This document shows, piece by piece, positions 1 through 8,531 of a stretch of DNA of 64,000 nucleotides (positions within the stretch are counted from its first letter, which is position 1; every line of letters starts with the position of its first letter). Below the pieces are notes generated by a model. That model saw nothing but the letters and a program-made list of their open reading frames with translations. It was not told where the DNA came from and made no database searches. The DNA comes from Acidobacteriota bacterium (GTDB taxonomy: Bacteria > Acidobacteriota > Terriglobia > Terriglobales > Acidobacteriaceae), in the NCBI GenBank assembly GCA_021778315.1, contig JAJYCQ010000003.1, forward strand, positions 18,275 through 82,274. The letters run 5' to 3'. A program made the position numbers and the translations under genes.

Positions 1-622
1 CGACAGACAACGTTCCATCCGCATCACTAAATGCATGCGTCACATTGCCCACTGGATCGATCAGCACCTGCCCATTCAGCGCTCGATACGCCGCATACGC
101 AGAGCTCGCCGCCTCCCCCGCATTCACGCTCCATGGCACCGAGGCGCGCGCTGCAAACGCTCCCGTCGAAGGCACGGTCGCCCCCACTGCCACCGTCAAC
201 GCAGACGAGCCTCCAGCCTGCGCCCGCGAGGCCAACCGCGTCACCAGCGCCGCCCCGTTCAGACCCAGCGACATCGCATCGCGCAGTCCCGCCCCCGAGC
301 CCAGATTATCCAGCAGCCACTCATCACTCACCGCCGTGATCCGCGCCCTGTACACCGGCCCCGTCGAAGCATTGCCAGCATAGATCCTCACCGGTTCTGT
401 CGCCAGATATCCCGTGAACAACACCGTTGTATCCGCCGCCGTAACCGTCACTTTGCCCCGTCGCGCCGGAGCCGCCAACCCCTCGGCTCCAAGCACAATC
501 TCCGCCGTGCATCGCGAAGGAACATTCAGCGCTCGCTGCACCGTGATCGGTCCCTCTGCGGCCACCGCCTCGGTGTAATCAACCGCACCCAGTCCATCCA
601 AATTGTCGATCGTAATCCGCAC
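1..622 (-). CDS. Phage tail protein, 3' part cut by window edge
   Basis: A leftward frame stays open from a GTG at 622 to the window edge, giving 207 visible residues starting MRITIDNLDG. The GTG is preceded by a GGAGGAG ribosome site, and an in-frame TAG lies just upstream, so this start is well supported. It follows the 318-residue tail-like gene by about 20 bases and is the last visible gene of the late cluster. The sequence is beta-rich, with a segment (VLFTGYLATEP, then YRARITAVSDEW) of the kind seen in tail hub or baseplate proteins that process an in-plane beta domain. That family assignment is inference; position in the cluster is the firmer argument. The C-terminus is outside the window. 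Confidence 0.6.
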   Translation of the reverse strand, partial: MRITIDNLDGLGAVDYTEAVAAEGPITVQRALNVPSRCTAEIVLGAEGLAAPARRGKVTVTAADTTVLFTGYLATEPVRIYAGNASTGPVYRARITAVSDEWLLDNLGSGAGLRDAMSLGLNGAALVTRLASRAQAGGSSALTVAVGATVPSTGAFAARASVPWSVNAGEAASSAYAAYRALNGQVLIDPVGNVTHAFSDADGTLSV

Positions 623-643
623 AGTCTCTCCTCCACTACAAAC

Positions 644-1600
644 CTAGCCAGCCATATAACTACGGAAGCACACCACCGTCTCGCCATCCACCGGATCCTT
701 CACCGGCAGGGCGCGGAACGCTGCACTCAGCTGTACCTTCTCGTAGCCCCCGCCGCCTGCCACGTTCGCCTCCGCAACACCGCTCATCGCCTGTAGCCGA
801 GGATAGTGCCAGATCACGCGCTCGCCCTGCTGCCCCTCACCCACAAACACCGCCGACCACTCCTGAAAGAAGCTCGACCCCTCACGATCACAGAATCCCA
901 CCACGCCACTGACCTTCATCGCCGCGCTCGGAACTCCTGCAATCAGTGGCGACTCAAGCGTCAGCGCACCAACAGCACCGCTGATAACGATCGACGCAAT
1001 ACGCCCCACGTTCAACGTCACACGTCGCACATAATCCACATCAGTCAGCGCACTCTGCACATACGCTCCACTCACTCCACTACCGACGAACCCAGTCTGC
1101 ACGACATAGTCCACATCGACCGCAACCAACTCCCCCACGGCAAACGCAGCCGCAGCAGCAGCTCCCACCTGCAACACGCTCGCCGTCGATCCACTCTGCA
1201 GTACAACCGCCGCAACTCCAGCTCCGCCCGACCCGCCAGCTGCCGCACCTGCAGCTGCCGTCAACAGGTTCATCTGCTGCGTTCCAGCCGATAGCGCCAG
1301 CTGCAACTTCCCCCAACTCTCAAAGCTGAACGACACCGTAGCCTCGATCTCCGTTCTCGCCTGCAGCTGAGTCGTCGCCGGAGCGCCTGTCCGCACCGCC
1401 TCAACCTTTGTTCCGCACTTTCGCGCGAAACCTGCAATCCATCCCAAACCAACCCATGGCGCAGGTGGACTGCTCAACGCGAACGCACCACTCTGCGACG
1501 CATCGAATATGGTCGCCTGCTGCCCCGCACGATTCACCGGAGCAAAATACGCGCTCACCCGACCTACCATCGGAGCCATCATTCCCGTCACATCATTCAT
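644..1600 (-). CDS. Putative phage major tail/tube-like protein
   Basis: This 318-residue protein is coupled to the upstream gene by an ATGA overlap (its ATG overlaps the previous TGA). It lies after the capsid and connector genes and before another tail gene, where siphovirus-type clusters place the tail tube protein. Residues about 110-160 form an Ala/Gly/Val-rich stretch, followed by beta-rich sequence with repeated V-D-Y-V motifs. No signal peptide or membrane segment is visible. I recognise no specific family; the tube-protein role is inferred from position and size. It could equally be a baseplate or minor tail protein. Confidence 0.55.
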   Translation of the reverse strand: MNDVTGMMAPMVGRVSAYFAPVNRAGQQATIFDASQSGAFALSSPPAPWVGLGWIAGFARKCGTKVEAVRTGAPATTQLQARTEIEATVSFSFESWGKLQLALSAGTQQMNLLTAAAGAAAGGSGGAGVAAVVLQSGSTASVLQVGAAAAAAFAVGELVAVDVDYVVQTGFVGSGVSGAYVQSALTDVDYVRRVTLNVGRIASIVISGAVGALTLESPLIAGVPSAAMKVSGVVGFCDREGSSFFQEWSAVFVGEGQQGERVIWHYPRLQAMSGVAEANVAGGGGYEKVQLSAAFRALPVKDPVDGETVVCFRSYMAG

Positions 1601-2103
1601 AGCTCACCCGCTTCCTGGTAGCTCATCACGAAGACCGTCGCTGTCCGCGCCAACCGGTCTTCCTTGATGACTGTCTTCCCAAATGCAACCTCGCCCCACC
1701 AGATGCTGGTACTCATCGCAACCGCCGCCGCACCATTCACCAGACCCGCATAGTTCATCTTTTGCTCGGTCCTCGGCAGCGTATTCACCGCAGCCTGCAG
1801 CTCCGCATCCATCGCTGCAAGCGCCCGCCCACGGTCCATCCCTGCATTCATCGCGGTGCCTGCGGTCTCGTACTCAAACTCGCAAACCAGCGTAACCGTC
1901 GGCATAACACCATTTGCGTCGACGCCACTCACCGCCCATCGCATCCGAAAGCAATCTGGCAGTGTCACTGCGGACACAAGTTCGTTCTCCTCGACCAGCA
2001 CTCCCGGCCGCACTACACCGCGCAGCACAATGGTCCGGTACGAATTCAGCGCGGCCAACCTGCCTCGCAATACCTCATAGAACGTGTCTTTCGCGTTCTG
2101 CAC
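1597..2103 (-). CDS. Putative tail completion/terminator protein
   Basis: A 168-residue protein begins at a GTG directly behind an AAGGAGG ribosome site five bases upstream, which decides the start. It lies between the head-tail connector genes and the tail-tube candidate, the usual position of the tail terminator or head-tail joining protein, and its length fits that class. The stop codon overlaps the next start (ATGA), implying coupled translation. No domain is recognisable by eye; the assignment rests on synteny only. Confidence 0.5.
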   Translation of the reverse strand: MQNAKDTFYEVLRGRLAALNSYRTIVLRGVVRPGVLVEENELVSAVTLPDCFRMRWAVSGVDANGVMPTVTLVCEFEYETAGTAMNAGMDRGRALAAMDAELQAAVNTLPRTEQKMNYAGLVNGAAAVAMSTSIWWGEVAFGKTVIKEDRLARTATVFVMSYQEAGEL

Positions 2104-2139
2104 ATTAGCCTCCTTGGCTTTCCTTCGCTTCGTTGCTCT

Positions 2140-2538
2140 CTATCGAACCGGTGGCTTCAGCGTCAGGCAGTAGCAGTAAGGTTGGTCCATCGCCTGCGAC
2201 GCTACACTGTTCGTAATCACGTACAGCACGTCATCGACCTTTACTCCAACCGCCGTCTCAAACAGCACAGTCGCAGAGTCATACCCCAGTGATCCCAGTA
2301 CCGCTTGCACCGCGCTCGCCGATACCATCAACGTCGCGATACTTTTCGCCTTGCTAAACGTCGCCGGTCCCAGCACTACATCCTGAAACTGCGGAGTCGC
2401 CAGACCCAACTGCTCTGCATCGTTTCCCGCTACAGCCGGTGCCGCAATCCGCAACAGCACCGCTCTTCCACCCGCCACGCGCATCAACGCATCTGCCCCA
2501 CGGATCACACCATCGCCAGACTGCAGCAAATCATCCAT
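2140..2538 (-). CDS. Hypothetical phage head-tail joining protein
   Basis: This 132-residue leftward gene starts two bases after the stop of the connector gene upstream and ends about 36 bases before the next gene. It contains hydrophobic beta-like stretches (ADALMRVAGGRAVLLRIAAP; VDDVLYVITNSVA) and ends in a Pro-rich tail. Small genes in this position normally encode head closure or stopper proteins. I do not recognise the family, so the function is inferred from neighbours. Confidence 0.5.
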   Translation of the reverse strand: MDDLLQSGDGVIRGADALMRVAGGRAVLLRIAAPAVAGNDAEQLGLATPQFQDVVLGPATFSKAKSIATLMVSASAVQAVLGSLGYDSATVLFETAVGVKVDDVLYVITNSVASQAMDQPYCYCLTLKPPVR

Positions 2539-2540
2539 CG

Positions 2541-3152
2541 CTAACCCAACCTCTCTGCCACATAAGGCTGCAGCAGCGCCTGCACCTGGCTATCAATCAA
2601 TGAGTCACTAAAATATTGCGTCTGCAGCGTGTCCATCTTGCTCGACTTCACATTGAGCCCCGGAGTCGCCTGAGCATTCCGAACAATCTGCGCACACGCA
2701 ACCTGCACAGCAGTCGGCACTGTCGTCAGACCGCCCGTATACGTCACCTCGGCCTCGGTATAGCGCATCCCCATCACGTTCCATGGGAAGCGAAATTCAC
2801 CCGTGGGCAAGCTCACATACAGGGTTGTCGGATCCACATCTACCCACTGTCCCGGCAAAGCGAATGCAACCGCAAAGCCGGTCTGATATGCAAAGTCCCC
2901 ATAGAAGTCATCTCCATATCCAGGTCGCGAGTACTGCGCTCGCACTGCATCCACGCTGATCAGCGGTCCATAGCTCAGCCGCACCGACTGCGCTCTCAGC
3001 GGAATTCGCATTCGCTCGGTATAGCTCGCCGACATCAGCGATGGTCGGCGGCAATAAGCCTCGATCATTGCGGAAGCCGTCGTCACCCACGCATCGGCCG
3101 TGTCCGCCGTCAGTCCAAACGCCACATAATCTGCTGGCAATAAATATCCCAT
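2541..3152 (-). CDS. Phage head-tail connector (gp6-like adaptor)
   Basis: A 203-residue protein with the pattern of HK97 gp6/SPP1 gp15-type adaptors: an N-terminal helical part in which a residue pair around MIEAYCRRPSL begins the DNA-packaging connector fold, a central beta part, and a C-terminal helix ending LLQPYVAERLG. It is the first gene after the major capsid protein, the standard place for the adaptor that docks on the portal. A purine-rich GAGAAGAG site precedes the ATG. A hairpin at 3195-3217 separates it from the capsid gene. Family membership is likely but not certain. Confidence 0.6.
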   Translation of the reverse strand: MGYLLPADYVAFGLTADTADAWVTTASAMIEAYCRRPSLMSASYTERMRIPLRAQSVRLSYGPLISVDAVRAQYSRPGYGDDFYGDFAYQTGFAVAFALPGQWVDVDPTTLYVSLPTGEFRFPWNVMGMRYTEAEVTYTGGLTTVPTAVQVACAQIVRNAQATPGLNVKSSKMDTLQTQYFSDSLIDSQVQALLQPYVAERLG

Positions 3153-3194
3153 TACTCTTCTCCCTCTTCACTCGCACCCACATCAGGGACGAAG

Positions 3195-3217
3195 CCGGAG
3201 CGCCCACCACGCTCCGG
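3195..3217 (-). terminator. Hairpin after capsid gene
   Basis: A perfect 8-base-pair stem (CCGGAGCG/CGCTCCGG) with a 7-base loop lies between the capsid stop and the connector gene. There is no long T tract, so it may be a partial terminator or mRNA stabiliser that keeps capsid mRNA in excess over tail genes. The stem is seen directly; the role is inferred. Confidence 0.5.
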
Positions 3218-3245
3218 CCACCTTTCACTCGGTCACCACTTACGA

Positions 3246-4217
3246 CTAGCGATCGACCAGCACCTGATAATGCGCATAGCTCGCACCCTTGACCACAACG
3301 GCACCAAACTTCACCGCTGCATACTGGCTAGCCAGCGAACCCTGCAGGCCAAGCTGGAACACCCTCGGATTCGGCTCGCCCAACCAGTGATACTCGATCA
3401 GGTCCTCAGTGACGATGTACGCCGGTAGCACAGCAGTACCCGATCCCGGTACACCCGTATACGGCAGTGTCCACTCAGGAATCAGGGGAATATCACCAGC
3501 CTGTGTGCTCAGTGTCTTCACCGTCAGGCCGCCCTCGATGGTCTTCGTGTTGAGGACTACATTGAACTCCGCCTTCATTTCGCGATCGATCAAGTCAAGC
3601 AGCACTGGATTCGCATAGATCGCAGTCGGCCGAACACCGAAGCTGCTGTTCGCCAGCATCTGTGCAATCGTCGACTTTAGGCCGTCCACGATGCTTTGTG
3701 CCGCTCCGATTGTCGTTGTGTTACCACCTGCCGCGATCTGTCCAACAGCGCCGAAGTACTGCGCAGTAGTCGGTGAGCTCAGACTGGTGTCCGTACCGTT
3801 CCACAGAGCGATATCATGCGTCCGCAGAATGCCATCCACAGTATCGGTCAGATCCTTCGCCTGCAGATACGAAAACTGGCTCTGCTGCTTGCCCAGTTCA
3901 AGATCGAACAGGTTGTAGTTGATCTGCGCCACCAGCGCCTTCAGGGGAACGCTGTGCTCGACGCGTGTGGGCTGCACAATCGATGGAACGATATTGCGCG
4001 GATCCACAAACGCTGCCGTCGCGGCCGCTGCCGGAATTGCCGTCTCCTCGAAGAACCGAGAAGGATGACCCGTTGCAGGAACCTGCTTGATGCGCTGTCC
4101 GAACACGCCACGGCGACGCACCAGGTCGAGAATCTCTGTCTGATAAATCGGTACTTCAATTGCACCAGGTCCGATGTAGTCCGCCGTTGCGCTGATCTCC
4201 GTAAACTTTGCGTTCAT
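3246..4217 (-). CDS. Phage major capsid protein
   Basis: This 323-residue protein occupies the capsid position, right after the scaffold-like gene and before the connectors. The start at 4217 (MNAKFTEISA) is preferred because GAGGAG lies seven bases upstream; a longer frame adds ten residues without a better site. The sequence resembles capsid proteins of the HK97 fold: N-terminal arm, a region around VPLKALVAQINYN, a long helix-rich P domain with AQSIVDGLKSTIAQML, and a C-terminal beta segment (LVTEDLIEYHWLGEPN-like). Lack of a long cleaved delta domain agrees with a separate scaffold gene upstream. The subfamily cannot be named by eye. Confidence 0.75.
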   Translation of the reverse strand: MNAKFTEISATADYIGPGAIEVPIYQTEILDLVRRRGVFGQRIKQVPATGHPSRFFEETAIPAAAATAAFVDPRNIVPSIVQPTRVEHSVPLKALVAQINYNLFDLELGKQQSQFSYLQAKDLTDTVDGILRTHDIALWNGTDTSLSSPTTAQYFGAVGQIAAGGNTTTIGAAQSIVDGLKSTIAQMLANSSFGVRPTAIYANPVLLDLIDREMKAEFNVVLNTKTIEGGLTVKTLSTQAGDIPLIPEWTLPYTGVPGSGTAVLPAYIVTEDLIEYHWLGEPNPRVFQLGLQGSLASQYAAVKFGAVVVKGASYAHYQVLVDR

Positions 4218-4327
4218 TCTGTTTCTCCTCGTATCTCTGTTAAGCAAACGGCGCAGCTCGGACCGTAGTCCTGCCGCGCCATGTTATTTCTGACTCACGA
4301 TCATCTCGACCGAAGTATCCCGACGAA

Positions 4328-4759
4328 CTAACCCAGCAAACCTGCGCGTCTCAGCTCGGACTTCACCGCAATCCGCTGCTCAATGCCCAGACTCGACAGC
4401 GCACCATCTAGTGCCGATGCCTCCATCGAGGAGCCGCTTGCACCCAAATCCAGCGTCACGCCCTGCTTTGCCAGCATAGATGCCATACCCACCGGCAACG
4501 TCTTGCGGCCCACCACCTGAGGAGCAGCCGATGCGGTCAGCTCACTGATCCTCGCCTCTGCCTCTGCAAGTCGCCGCTCCAGCTCTGCCTCACGAGCCGT
4601 CTCCACCGTAGCCACAATCCGGCCAACATGCTCCTCAGCCTCCGCAGCCAACGCAACCTGTCGCTCCACCAGCCGCGAAGCCGCCTGCTCCAGTGCTTCC
4701 GCCACAGCTTCAAGACGCTCTGTCGCTTCCATCAAATCCACTACATTCCGATCTTCCAT
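4328..4759 (-). CDS. Putative capsid scaffolding protein
   Basis: A 143-residue, highly charged protein. Residues about 10-75 are almost entirely heptad-like Ala/Glu/Leu/Arg sequence (LERRLAEAEARISELTA), a clear coiled coil. The C-terminal half carries a conserved-looking LPVGMASMLAKQGV and a helical tail ending ELRRAGLLG. It sits between the protease and capsid genes, where scaffolds are encoded. GGAGGA precedes the ATG. Function is inferred from coiled coil plus position. Confidence 0.6.
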   Translation of the reverse strand: MEDRNVVDLMEATERLEAVAEALEQAASRLVERQVALAAEAEEHVGRIVATVETAREAELERRLAEAEARISELTASAAPQVVGRKTLPVGMASMLAKQGVTLDLGASGSSMEASALDGALSSLGIEQRIAVKSELRRAGLLG

Positions 4760-4788
4760 TGCCTATCCTCCATCTTTCTCACGTCCAT

Positions 4789-5385
4789 CTAAACGCCCTG
4801 CTTCCCCACAGCCACCCGTGTCGGCCGATGGTCGGTCCTTCGACACACACGAAACGATGTGCCGCGATACGCCGCCTTCTCACGCAGCAGAATCGCCGCG
4901 CCCGTAAACGTCGCCCGCGTCAACCGCCACACCACATCGCGCATATCCGCGACATGCGCATCTGCCAACTCGTAGCTCATCCCCATTGCGCTGGCGGCTC
5001 CGGCTGTAACTCCGCCAACCTTCTCTTCCATCTCTGGAAAATCCCGCGCAAACAGAAAGCCACTCACCAGCAGCTTGCTTCCGTCCAGGTGAGCCGACGT
5101 GATAATGCCGCACTTCTGCCGCGCGTCATGTCCATCCCACCCAGCCTTGTAGTCCACCGCCATACCCAGCAAACTCGGCAGTGCCGTCTCCGCTGCCTCC
5201 TTCGTGAGCATCACCCGATGGCCGCGAGCTCCGCTCGGTGCCTTATCGCTGGCCACATCGACCAACGTCAAGCAGCCCTCAAACGGCAATCGATTCGGAT
5301 GTCCCGCAACCTCCGGAAAATCCACCGCCATCGCCCGCAGCTCGCGTCCACTACAACGTGGCCGCACCACTCGACGCAACTGCAT
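4789..5385 (-). CDS. Putative prohead maturation protease
   Basis: A 198-residue protein between portal and scaffold, the canonical place of the capsid protease. The ATG at 5385 (MQLRRVV) has GGAGAG four bases upstream and is preferred to a TTG 14 codons earlier. Likely catalytic elements of the herpes/HK97-type serine protease fold are visible: a His in WDGHDARQKCG, then an Ala/Gly-rich segment with Ser (AASAMGMSYEL). In this family the protease removes scaffold after assembly. The Ser/His assignment is by pattern, not alignment. Confidence 0.6.
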   Translation of the reverse strand: MQLRRVVRPRCSGRELRAMAVDFPEVAGHPNRLPFEGCLTLVDVASDKAPSGARGHRVMLTKEAAETALPSLLGMAVDYKAGWDGHDARQKCGIITSAHLDGSKLLVSGFLFARDFPEMEEKVGGVTAGAASAMGMSYELADAHVADMRDVVWRLTRATFTGAAILLREKAAYRGTSFRVCRRTDHRPTRVAVGKQGV

Positions 5386-5444
5386 TGCTCTCTCCACACG
5401 TCCTCCTCTTCGCTTTCCTTCAGTCAAGCCTCAGCGTGCATTCA

Positions 5445-6716
5445 TCACACGCCTTGCGGCTCAACCAACGGACTCGCTAACTCTGCCGGTGCCAGGCCTC
5501 GCAGCGCCCGCACCTCGGCCACCGACAGAACTCCTGCAGCCAGCAGCTTCGTCTGGATCTCCATCTCGACCGTCTCATCCCGGCTCTCGAGATCGCTCCA
5601 TACAAACCGCAGATCGCCCCAACCCAGGCGTTTCACAATCACATCCCGCGTCAGGTGGTCAGCAATTAACTTGGCCAGTGGAACAATCGCATTCTGGAAG
5701 GCCTCGTCCGCCAGCTCGCCAGCAGTAGAGCGGTTTACACTCTGTGATACGCCCAGCATCATCGCCGGCAGATCAAAGGCATTCGCAATCATCGTCAGCA
5801 GAAACTGCTGCCACTCCAGCCGCAGATCCGCATCCGTACCAGCCGCAAACTTCAGCACCTCGGGCTTCTGCTCCGAGCTCAGCACAGGTACCCGTCCCGA
5901 CCCCTCCACCTCATCCTGCCACCAGCGAATCAGTCGTTCATGCTGCTCCGGAGTCCGCTCATTCAGCCACAGCGCATACTGCACCACGCTGTTCGAAGCC
6001 AGCCTTGCAGCATACCGGTGAGCCTGCAAAAAGTGCGAGATCGATTCAAACGCAACCTCCACCTTCCCCAATCCAAACGGAGTATGACTGCGAGGGTTCA
6101 ACCGCACATACATTAGCTCGTCATCGCGCAGCGGCAGCAGCGCCTCCTTGCCAAGTTTGCCTGTCACCTGTGCATACCGCGGATCACTCGGATTGCCCTT
6201 CCAGTTCGCGTTCACCTGGATCGACGCACCATCCACCGGATAGAGCCGCACCGGCAACTCACTATCGCCCGTATCGATCTCCGCCGCGCCAAAGCCTCCC
6301 ACCAGCGTGTCCTCGATCACCTGCTCGATCATCGTCCGAAAGCTGTCGCTCTCATTCGGCATCTCGAACGCCCGCGTAAGCGCCTCCGCTCTTTTGCCGC
6401 GATCGCCCGTCAGGTCCTCACCCGCACTCTGCCGCACCTCAATCCGCCAATCCATGCAAGCGATCCTGTCCTTGATACAGTTGATCGCCCGCCGCGCTGT
6501 AGGCGTCTCCGCAAACCGTCGCAGATTCGCCGCCGTTGGCTTGGGCAGCGCATTCTGTATGCCTGTCGTCCGAAACGGCGCGAAGATGGAGTTCATTCCC
6601 AGCGGTGTCACCGTTGTCTTCCGCTCGCCAACGTTCACCACCGAAGGATCCACTCCACTCGCTTCCACTCCAGCAGCCCGCTTCCATATCTCTTTCACTG
6701 ACGTTCCCAAACCCAT
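5445..6716 (-). CDS. Phage portal protein
   Basis: A 423-residue protein, the usual size of HK97-type portals, which form the dodecameric ring through which DNA is packaged. The start MGLGTSVKEIW at 6716 follows a strong GAGGAGGAGG site and replaces a longer frame that runs through a terminator-like hairpin. Typical portal features are seen: NCIKDRIACMDWRIEV in the N-terminal wing, a stem region (HRYAARLASNSV), the LSSEQKPEVLKF segment, and FDLPAMMLGVSQSVN with the following stem helices. It lies upstream of the protease and capsid genes. Between it and the terminase sits an unexpected kinase/DUF3037 pair. Confidence 0.85.
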   Translation of the reverse strand: MGLGTSVKEIWKRAAGVEASGVDPSVVNVGERKTTVTPLGMNSIFAPFRTTGIQNALPKPTAANLRRFAETPTARRAINCIKDRIACMDWRIEVRQSAGEDLTGDRGKRAEALTRAFEMPNESDSFRTMIEQVIEDTLVGGFGAAEIDTGDSELPVRLYPVDGASIQVNANWKGNPSDPRYAQVTGKLGKEALLPLRDDELMYVRLNPRSHTPFGLGKVEVAFESISHFLQAHRYAARLASNSVVQYALWLNERTPEQHERLIRWWQDEVEGSGRVPVLSSEQKPEVLKFAAGTDADLRLEWQQFLLTMIANAFDLPAMMLGVSQSVNRSTAGELADEAFQNAIVPLAKLIADHLTRDVIVKRLGWGDLRFVWSDLESRDETVEMEIQTKLLAAGVLSVAEVRALRGLAPAELASPLVEPQGV

Positions 6717-6737
6717 TCCAACCTCCTCCTCAAATAC

Positions 6738-6763
6738 AAAAGGCGTAGCCATTTGGCCACGCC
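6738..6763 (-). terminator. Terminator-like hairpin in portal leader
   Basis: On the minus strand a 9-base-pair stem (GGCGTGGCC/GGCTACGCC, one G-T pair) with a 4-base loop is followed by TTTTGTATTT and, at once, by the portal ribosome site. It falls after the DUF3037 gene. As an intrinsic terminator it would separate the kinase pair from portal transcription unless read through. Confidence 0.65.
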
Positions 6764-6796
6764 CTCTCAACTCCGTCATTCCTGTTCCCTACAGCT

Positions 6797-7618
6797 CTAA
6801 ACTCTCAGCTCCAGCCGTGCCGTCTCCGCCACGCGTCCCAGATCAGTAACCGTCAACACCCGAATCGCCTCCTGCTCCATAATGCTCACGCCAAACCCAT
6901 ACTGCTCCTGGTCCGCAATGGCACTAATCGTCTCCACCACGGCCGTCAACTCCAAGTCCACTCCCTCGCTGCGCATCACACCCCTGCGAAGAGCCTCTAC
7001 CGAGTACGCAATCCCCTTCGCCGCCTCCACATCATTCTCTAGCGACACCGCATGAAACATCCGCACCTTGCCATTGCGATACCCGCAGTCAATCTTCAGC
7101 GGATCACCCACCTGCGTATACTGCGCCGCGGCAATCTTCTTTCGCATCAGCTTCCAAACACCAGCGCGCTCAAACGTATCGCGCATGTTCGTCACAATCG
7201 CTCCGCGCCCACTCGCCTTCCGCCGCGTCGACGGCAGCTTCAGCGGTTCCACATACATCCGCAGCAGCTGCTCCATCTCCGCCGGCAGGCTCTCCGCCAG
7301 CGTCCCTCGCATCTCCGTCAACTGCACGCTGTTCGACAGCGAATCCTCCAGCGTCTCCAGCATCGGCTTCGCATTCACCCGCAGCTCAACCCCTGCCTGC
7401 AGCCGCAGCGCAATCTCTGCCTCCAGCAACTCCAGCAGCTCCACATCGGCGTCCGGATCCATGCACTTCACCCGGCTCCAGTCGCGAGTAAACTTCACCG
7501 TCGCGGAATCCTCCCGCCCGGCCTCGCGCAGCACCACGCCAATATTCGCAAACTCTCCCTTCACCACATCCGGCACATACCGGATGAGAGAAAATTCGCA
7601 CTGCAGTCGCTCACGCAC
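6797..7618 (-). CDS. DUF3037 domain protein, partner of HipA-like kinase
   Basis: A 273-residue protein whose N-terminus (FSLIRYVPDVVKGEFANIG) is the hallmark opening of DUF3037, a family of unknown function commonly encoded beside HipA-like kinases. The GTG at 7618 is preferred because GGAGGG lies five bases before it; a TTG four codons upstream has no site. No signal peptide, membrane segment or nucleic-acid motif is obvious. It starts about 28 bases after the kinase stop, so the two are surely co-transcribed. Both stand inside a phage late operon between terminase and portal, which is not a normal structural position; they are probably accessory (moron) genes. A toxin-antitoxin, kinase-regulator or defence role is inference. 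Confidence 0.75.
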   Translation of the reverse strand: MRERLQCEFSLIRYVPDVVKGEFANIGVVLREAGREDSATVKFTRDWSRVKCMDPDADVELLELLEAEIALRLQAGVELRVNAKPMLETLEDSLSNSVQLTEMRGTLAESLPAEMEQLLRMYVEPLKLPSTRRKASGRGAIVTNMRDTFERAGVWKLMRKKIAAAQYTQVGDPLKIDCGYRNGKVRMFHAVSLENDVEAAKGIAYSVEALRRGVMRSEGVDLELTAVVETISAIADQEQYGFGVSIMEQEAIRVLTVTDLGRVAETARLELRV

Positions 7619-7646
7619 CCAACCCTCCAAAGTCTTTACGCCAACT

Positions 7647-8513
7647 CTACATTACAAAGTCTTCATGATTTGCCCTAACCTCAAAGTTACCCGGTACCAC
7701 AATTCTCTTCACCGCTCCCCAGTTCGGGAATGGCTCCCGATTGGACACTCTAAACTGCTCGATCAACTCTCTTACCCGCGATCTTCGCTTCAACAGCATC
7801 TCCATCAGGCGCTCAATCACCGCAGTGTCGCCACCGTACCACTCCGGAGGAATCTCCTCCGCAATCTTCCACAACCCCTCCGCCGCGAACCCTTCCACCC
7901 GGTTCAGCCACGGCTCAAAGCTCTCCCATCCCCGTACCTTCGCATACACCTGGTTACGAGCAAACACTCCTCGCAGCGGAGCATCCGGAAACGTCCACTC
8001 CCCCGCGTTGAAGCAAAAACCCTGGTCAATAAACGTGGCCCGGTACTTCCTCTCTCGAGGCTTCCGTTCAAACACCGCCTGTCGTCCATTGCAGTTGCCC
8101 GTCCACTTGTCCAGCACCAGCATCCCTGCAAACTCCGCCAGATTTCTCACCTCATCCATCTGCGGCTCGGGCAGATAATCCACCACCTGCCCCGGCATCA
8201 GACCTCCCACAAACCTGCTCCCAAACTGCAACCCACTCGCACATCGTTCGCGAACACCACGCCCCAGATCGACCATCATCTCCGGGCTGTTCGCAATCAA
8301 CCAGTCACTCACCTCAACCACATCGCTCTTCGGCACCGACAACCCAACCGCCTCGGCCATCCGCGTCGCAATCAGCTCATTCGCTAGCACCCTCAGATGC
8401 TGCGCATTATTCTTGAACTTCACCACCCACAGGTTGCCATCCGCACCCAGCATCAACTGGCTCTGCGCTCCACCCCGCATCCGACGAATCGCCTGCACCG
8501 CCGTCACTGCCAA
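7647..8513 (-). CDS. HipA-like kinase
   Basis: A 288-residue protein with the kinase motifs of the HipA_2-type family: the lysine-bearing strand WVVKFKNN (residues 29-36), a conserved Glu in ANELIATRMAE (E46), the catalytic-loop equivalent LDKWTGNCNG (D135, N140, N142), and a metal-binding Asp in FIDQGF (D163). All key residues are present, so catalytic activity is plausible. It begins at a TTG with GGAGGG eight bases upstream, 18 bases after the terminase stop, and is followed by the DUF3037 gene. HipA kinases of toxin-antitoxin loci phosphorylate GltX, but this shorter branch has no established substrate. No HipB-like antitoxin is seen nearby. Confidence 0.75.
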   Translation of the reverse strand: MAVTAVQAIRRMRGGAQSQLMLGADGNLWVVKFKNNAQHLRVLANELIATRMAEAVGLSVPKSDVVEVSDWLIANSPEMMVDLGRGVRERCASGLQFGSRFVGGLMPGQVVDYLPEPQMDEVRNLAEFAGMLVLDKWTGNCNGRQAVFERKPRERKYRATFIDQGFCFNAGEWTFPDAPLRGVFARNQVYAKVRGWESFEPWLNRVEGFAAEGLWKIAEEIPPEWYGGDTAVIERLMEMLLKRRSRVRELIEQFRVSNREPFPNWGAVKRIVVPGNFEVRANHEDFVM

Positions 8514-8531
8514 CGCGCGTACCCTCCACCA

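Noticed and set aside
5445..6779. Longer portal start at 6779
   Set aside because: The extra 21 codons run through a terminator-like hairpin, and a strong ribosome site precedes the ATG at 6716.
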